From Amycolatopsis acidicola (GTDB taxonomy: Bacteria; Actinomycetota; Actinomycetes; Mycobacteriales; Pseudonocardiaceae), in contig NZ_VMNW02000017.1 in the NCBI RefSeq assembly GCF_007713735.2, positions 1 to 64,000 on the forward strand: DNA of 64,000 nt, given 5' to 3'. The notes beneath the pieces were generated by a model. It was given only the letters and a program-made list of their open reading frames with translations, searched no databases and was not told the origin of the DNA. The translations under genes and the position numbers were made by a program. Shown here piece by piece: positions 63,093 to 64,000 of this stretch (position 1 is the stretch's first letter; every line of letters starts with the position of its first letter).

Positions 63093-64000
63093 GTGACCAC
63101 CGATCTGGACGAAGCCCCCGCCCCGGACCAGACCGCGAACGTGCGTACCGTGCTGGTGTCGAGCCTGATCGGCACCACAGTCGAGTGGTACGACTTCTTC
63201 CTGTACAGCACCGCGGCGAGCGTGGTGTTCGACAAGCTTTTCTTCCCGTCGGAGAACGCCTTCGTCGGGACGATGCTCTCGTTCGTCACGTTCTTCGTCG
63301 GCTTCCTCGCCCGCCCGATCGGCGGTGTCCTTTTCGGACACATCGGCGACCGGATCGGCCGCAAGCGGACGCTCATCACCACGATGGTCGTGATGGGCCT
63401 GTCCACCGCGGCGATGGGTGTGCTCCCGACGTACGCGCAGGTGGGCGTCCTCGCGCCGCTGCTTCTGGTGCTGCTGCGGCTGTTCCAGGGCCTGGCGATC
63501 GGCGGCGAGTGGGCCGGCGCGGTGCTGATGGCGGTCGAGTACGCGCCGCCCGGCAAACGCGCCCGGTACGGCGCCTGGCCGCAGCTCGGTCTCGCGCTCG
63601 GGCTGGGCCTCGGCACGGGTTTGTTCGCCCTGCTGGGAAATCTGCTCGACGACGACCAGTTCCTCACCTACGGCTGGCGGATCGCGTTCGGGCTGAGCCT
63701 GGTGCTCGTGGTGGTCGGGCTGGTGATCCGGCTCAAGGTGGACGAAACCCCGGCGTTCGAGCGGATGCGGCGGCTGCAGGGCACCGCGCGGATCCCGTTC
63801 GTGGAGCTGCTCCGTGACCGGACCGCGCGGCGCAACACGATACTGGGCCTGCTCTCGCGCTGGTCCGAAGGCGCGGCGTTCAACACCTGGGCCGTTTTCT
63901 TCATCACCTACGCGACGGCCACGCTGAAACTGCCGCGGAACACCGTGCTGGTGCAGGTGATGCTCGCGTCGGTGGTGCTGGCGCTGATGCTCCTGGTCTT
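63093..64000 (+). CDS. MFS transporter, MHS family (partial, C-terminus outside window)
   Basis: The 302 codons in view start at GTG 63093. LIGTTVEWYDFFLYST, GHIGDRIGRKRTL and RLFQGLAIGGEWAGAV are MHS signatures close to those of the transporter at 46135. The first eight or so membrane segments are in the window. It follows the cupin gene by 56 bases without an evident terminator. The start has no strong ribosome site. Confidence 0.92.
   Translation, partial: MTTDLDEAPAPDQTANVRTVLVSSLIGTTVEWYDFFLYSTAASVVFDKLFFPSENAFVGTMLSFVTFFVGFLARPIGGVLFGHIGDRIGRKRTLITTMVVMGLSTAAMGVLPTYAQVGVLAPLLLVLLRLFQGLAIGGEWAGAVLMAVEYAPPGKRARYGAWPQLGLALGLGLGTGLFALLGNLLDDDQFLTYGWRIAFGLSLVLVVVGLVIRLKVDETPAFERMRRLQGTARIPFVELLRDRTARRNTILGLLSRWSEGAAFNTWAVFFITYATATLKLPRNTVLVQVMLASVVLALMLLV

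Noticed and set aside
1..64000. CRISPR arrays, tRNA or rRNA genes, intact insertion sequences and prophage genes.
   Set aside because: No regularly spaced repeats, cloverleaf-type sequence, transposase motif or phage structural gene was seen by eye; a dedicated search could still find a weak case.

Overview
The window looks like a chromosomal segment of a high-GC actinomycete. Amycolatopsis or another Pseudonocardiaceae member fits best. Supporting signs are the strong G/C preference at third codon positions, a type VII (ESX) secretion locus, a WhiB protein, a complete conservon (CvnABCD), a SARP regulator, a 1,578-residue NAD-dependent glutamate dehydrogenase, and many GTG starts with 4-bp ATGA/GTGA overlaps. 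Species-level assignment is inference.

Positions 1-6830 and 16500-31913 form a split type VII secretion region. The left part has a partial secreted-substrate gene, an EspC-like small gene and a fused three-ATPase EccC on the minus strand. Two WXG100-type genes and an unknown gene diverge from them. The right part has mycosin protease mycP, a YbaB-family gene, a small helical gene and one 13.3-kb gene. That gene encodes a 4,433-residue multidomain protein with a WXG100/CpnT-like N-terminus, a long Pro-rich linker, a GNAT-like domain, membrane segments and four tandem papain-fold (deamidase-like) modules, two of which have lost the nucleophile Cys. Between the two ESX parts lie an amino-acid permease, the giant glutamate dehydrogenase, and a two-component system convergent with a TAXI-type solute-binding lipoprotein.

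Positions 31900-41261 are a signalling block. It holds a two-component system, a SARP regulator fused to a LuxR-type helix-turn-helix, a beta-helix/AAA+ fusion protein translationally coupled to it, an unpaired OmpR-type regulator with a one-residue receiver deletion, and the conservon cvnABCD.

Positions 41262-51430 are catabolic and partly decayed. A luciferase-like oxidoreductase pseudogene carries an internal inverted segment. A MarR gene, an ABC-ATPase remnant and an M14 carboxypeptidase follow. Then comes a divergent sugar-acid/ketose cluster: dhaL-dhaK-MHS transporter facing a DapA-type dehydratase/aldolase, a ketoglutarate-semialdehyde dehydrogenase and a GntR regulator, with a TATCAGA-N9-TCTGATA palindrome between the two arms. 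A nitroreductase remnant sits next to a MarR gene.

Positions 51550-64000 hold an MFS efflux pump and aldo/keto reductase controlled by MarR, a short repeat-rich gap, a STAS anti-sigma antagonist, WhiB, an Fe-S protein facing an HxlR regulator, and a lipid/ketone-oxidation operon (Baeyer-Villiger-type monooxygenase, ChoD-like GMC oxidoreductase, acetoacetate-decarboxylase-like protein). That operon faces an AraC/VirS-type regulator, which is followed by an SDR, a cupin and a partial MHS transporter. No tRNA, rRNA, CRISPR array, intact insertion sequence or replication origin was recognised.
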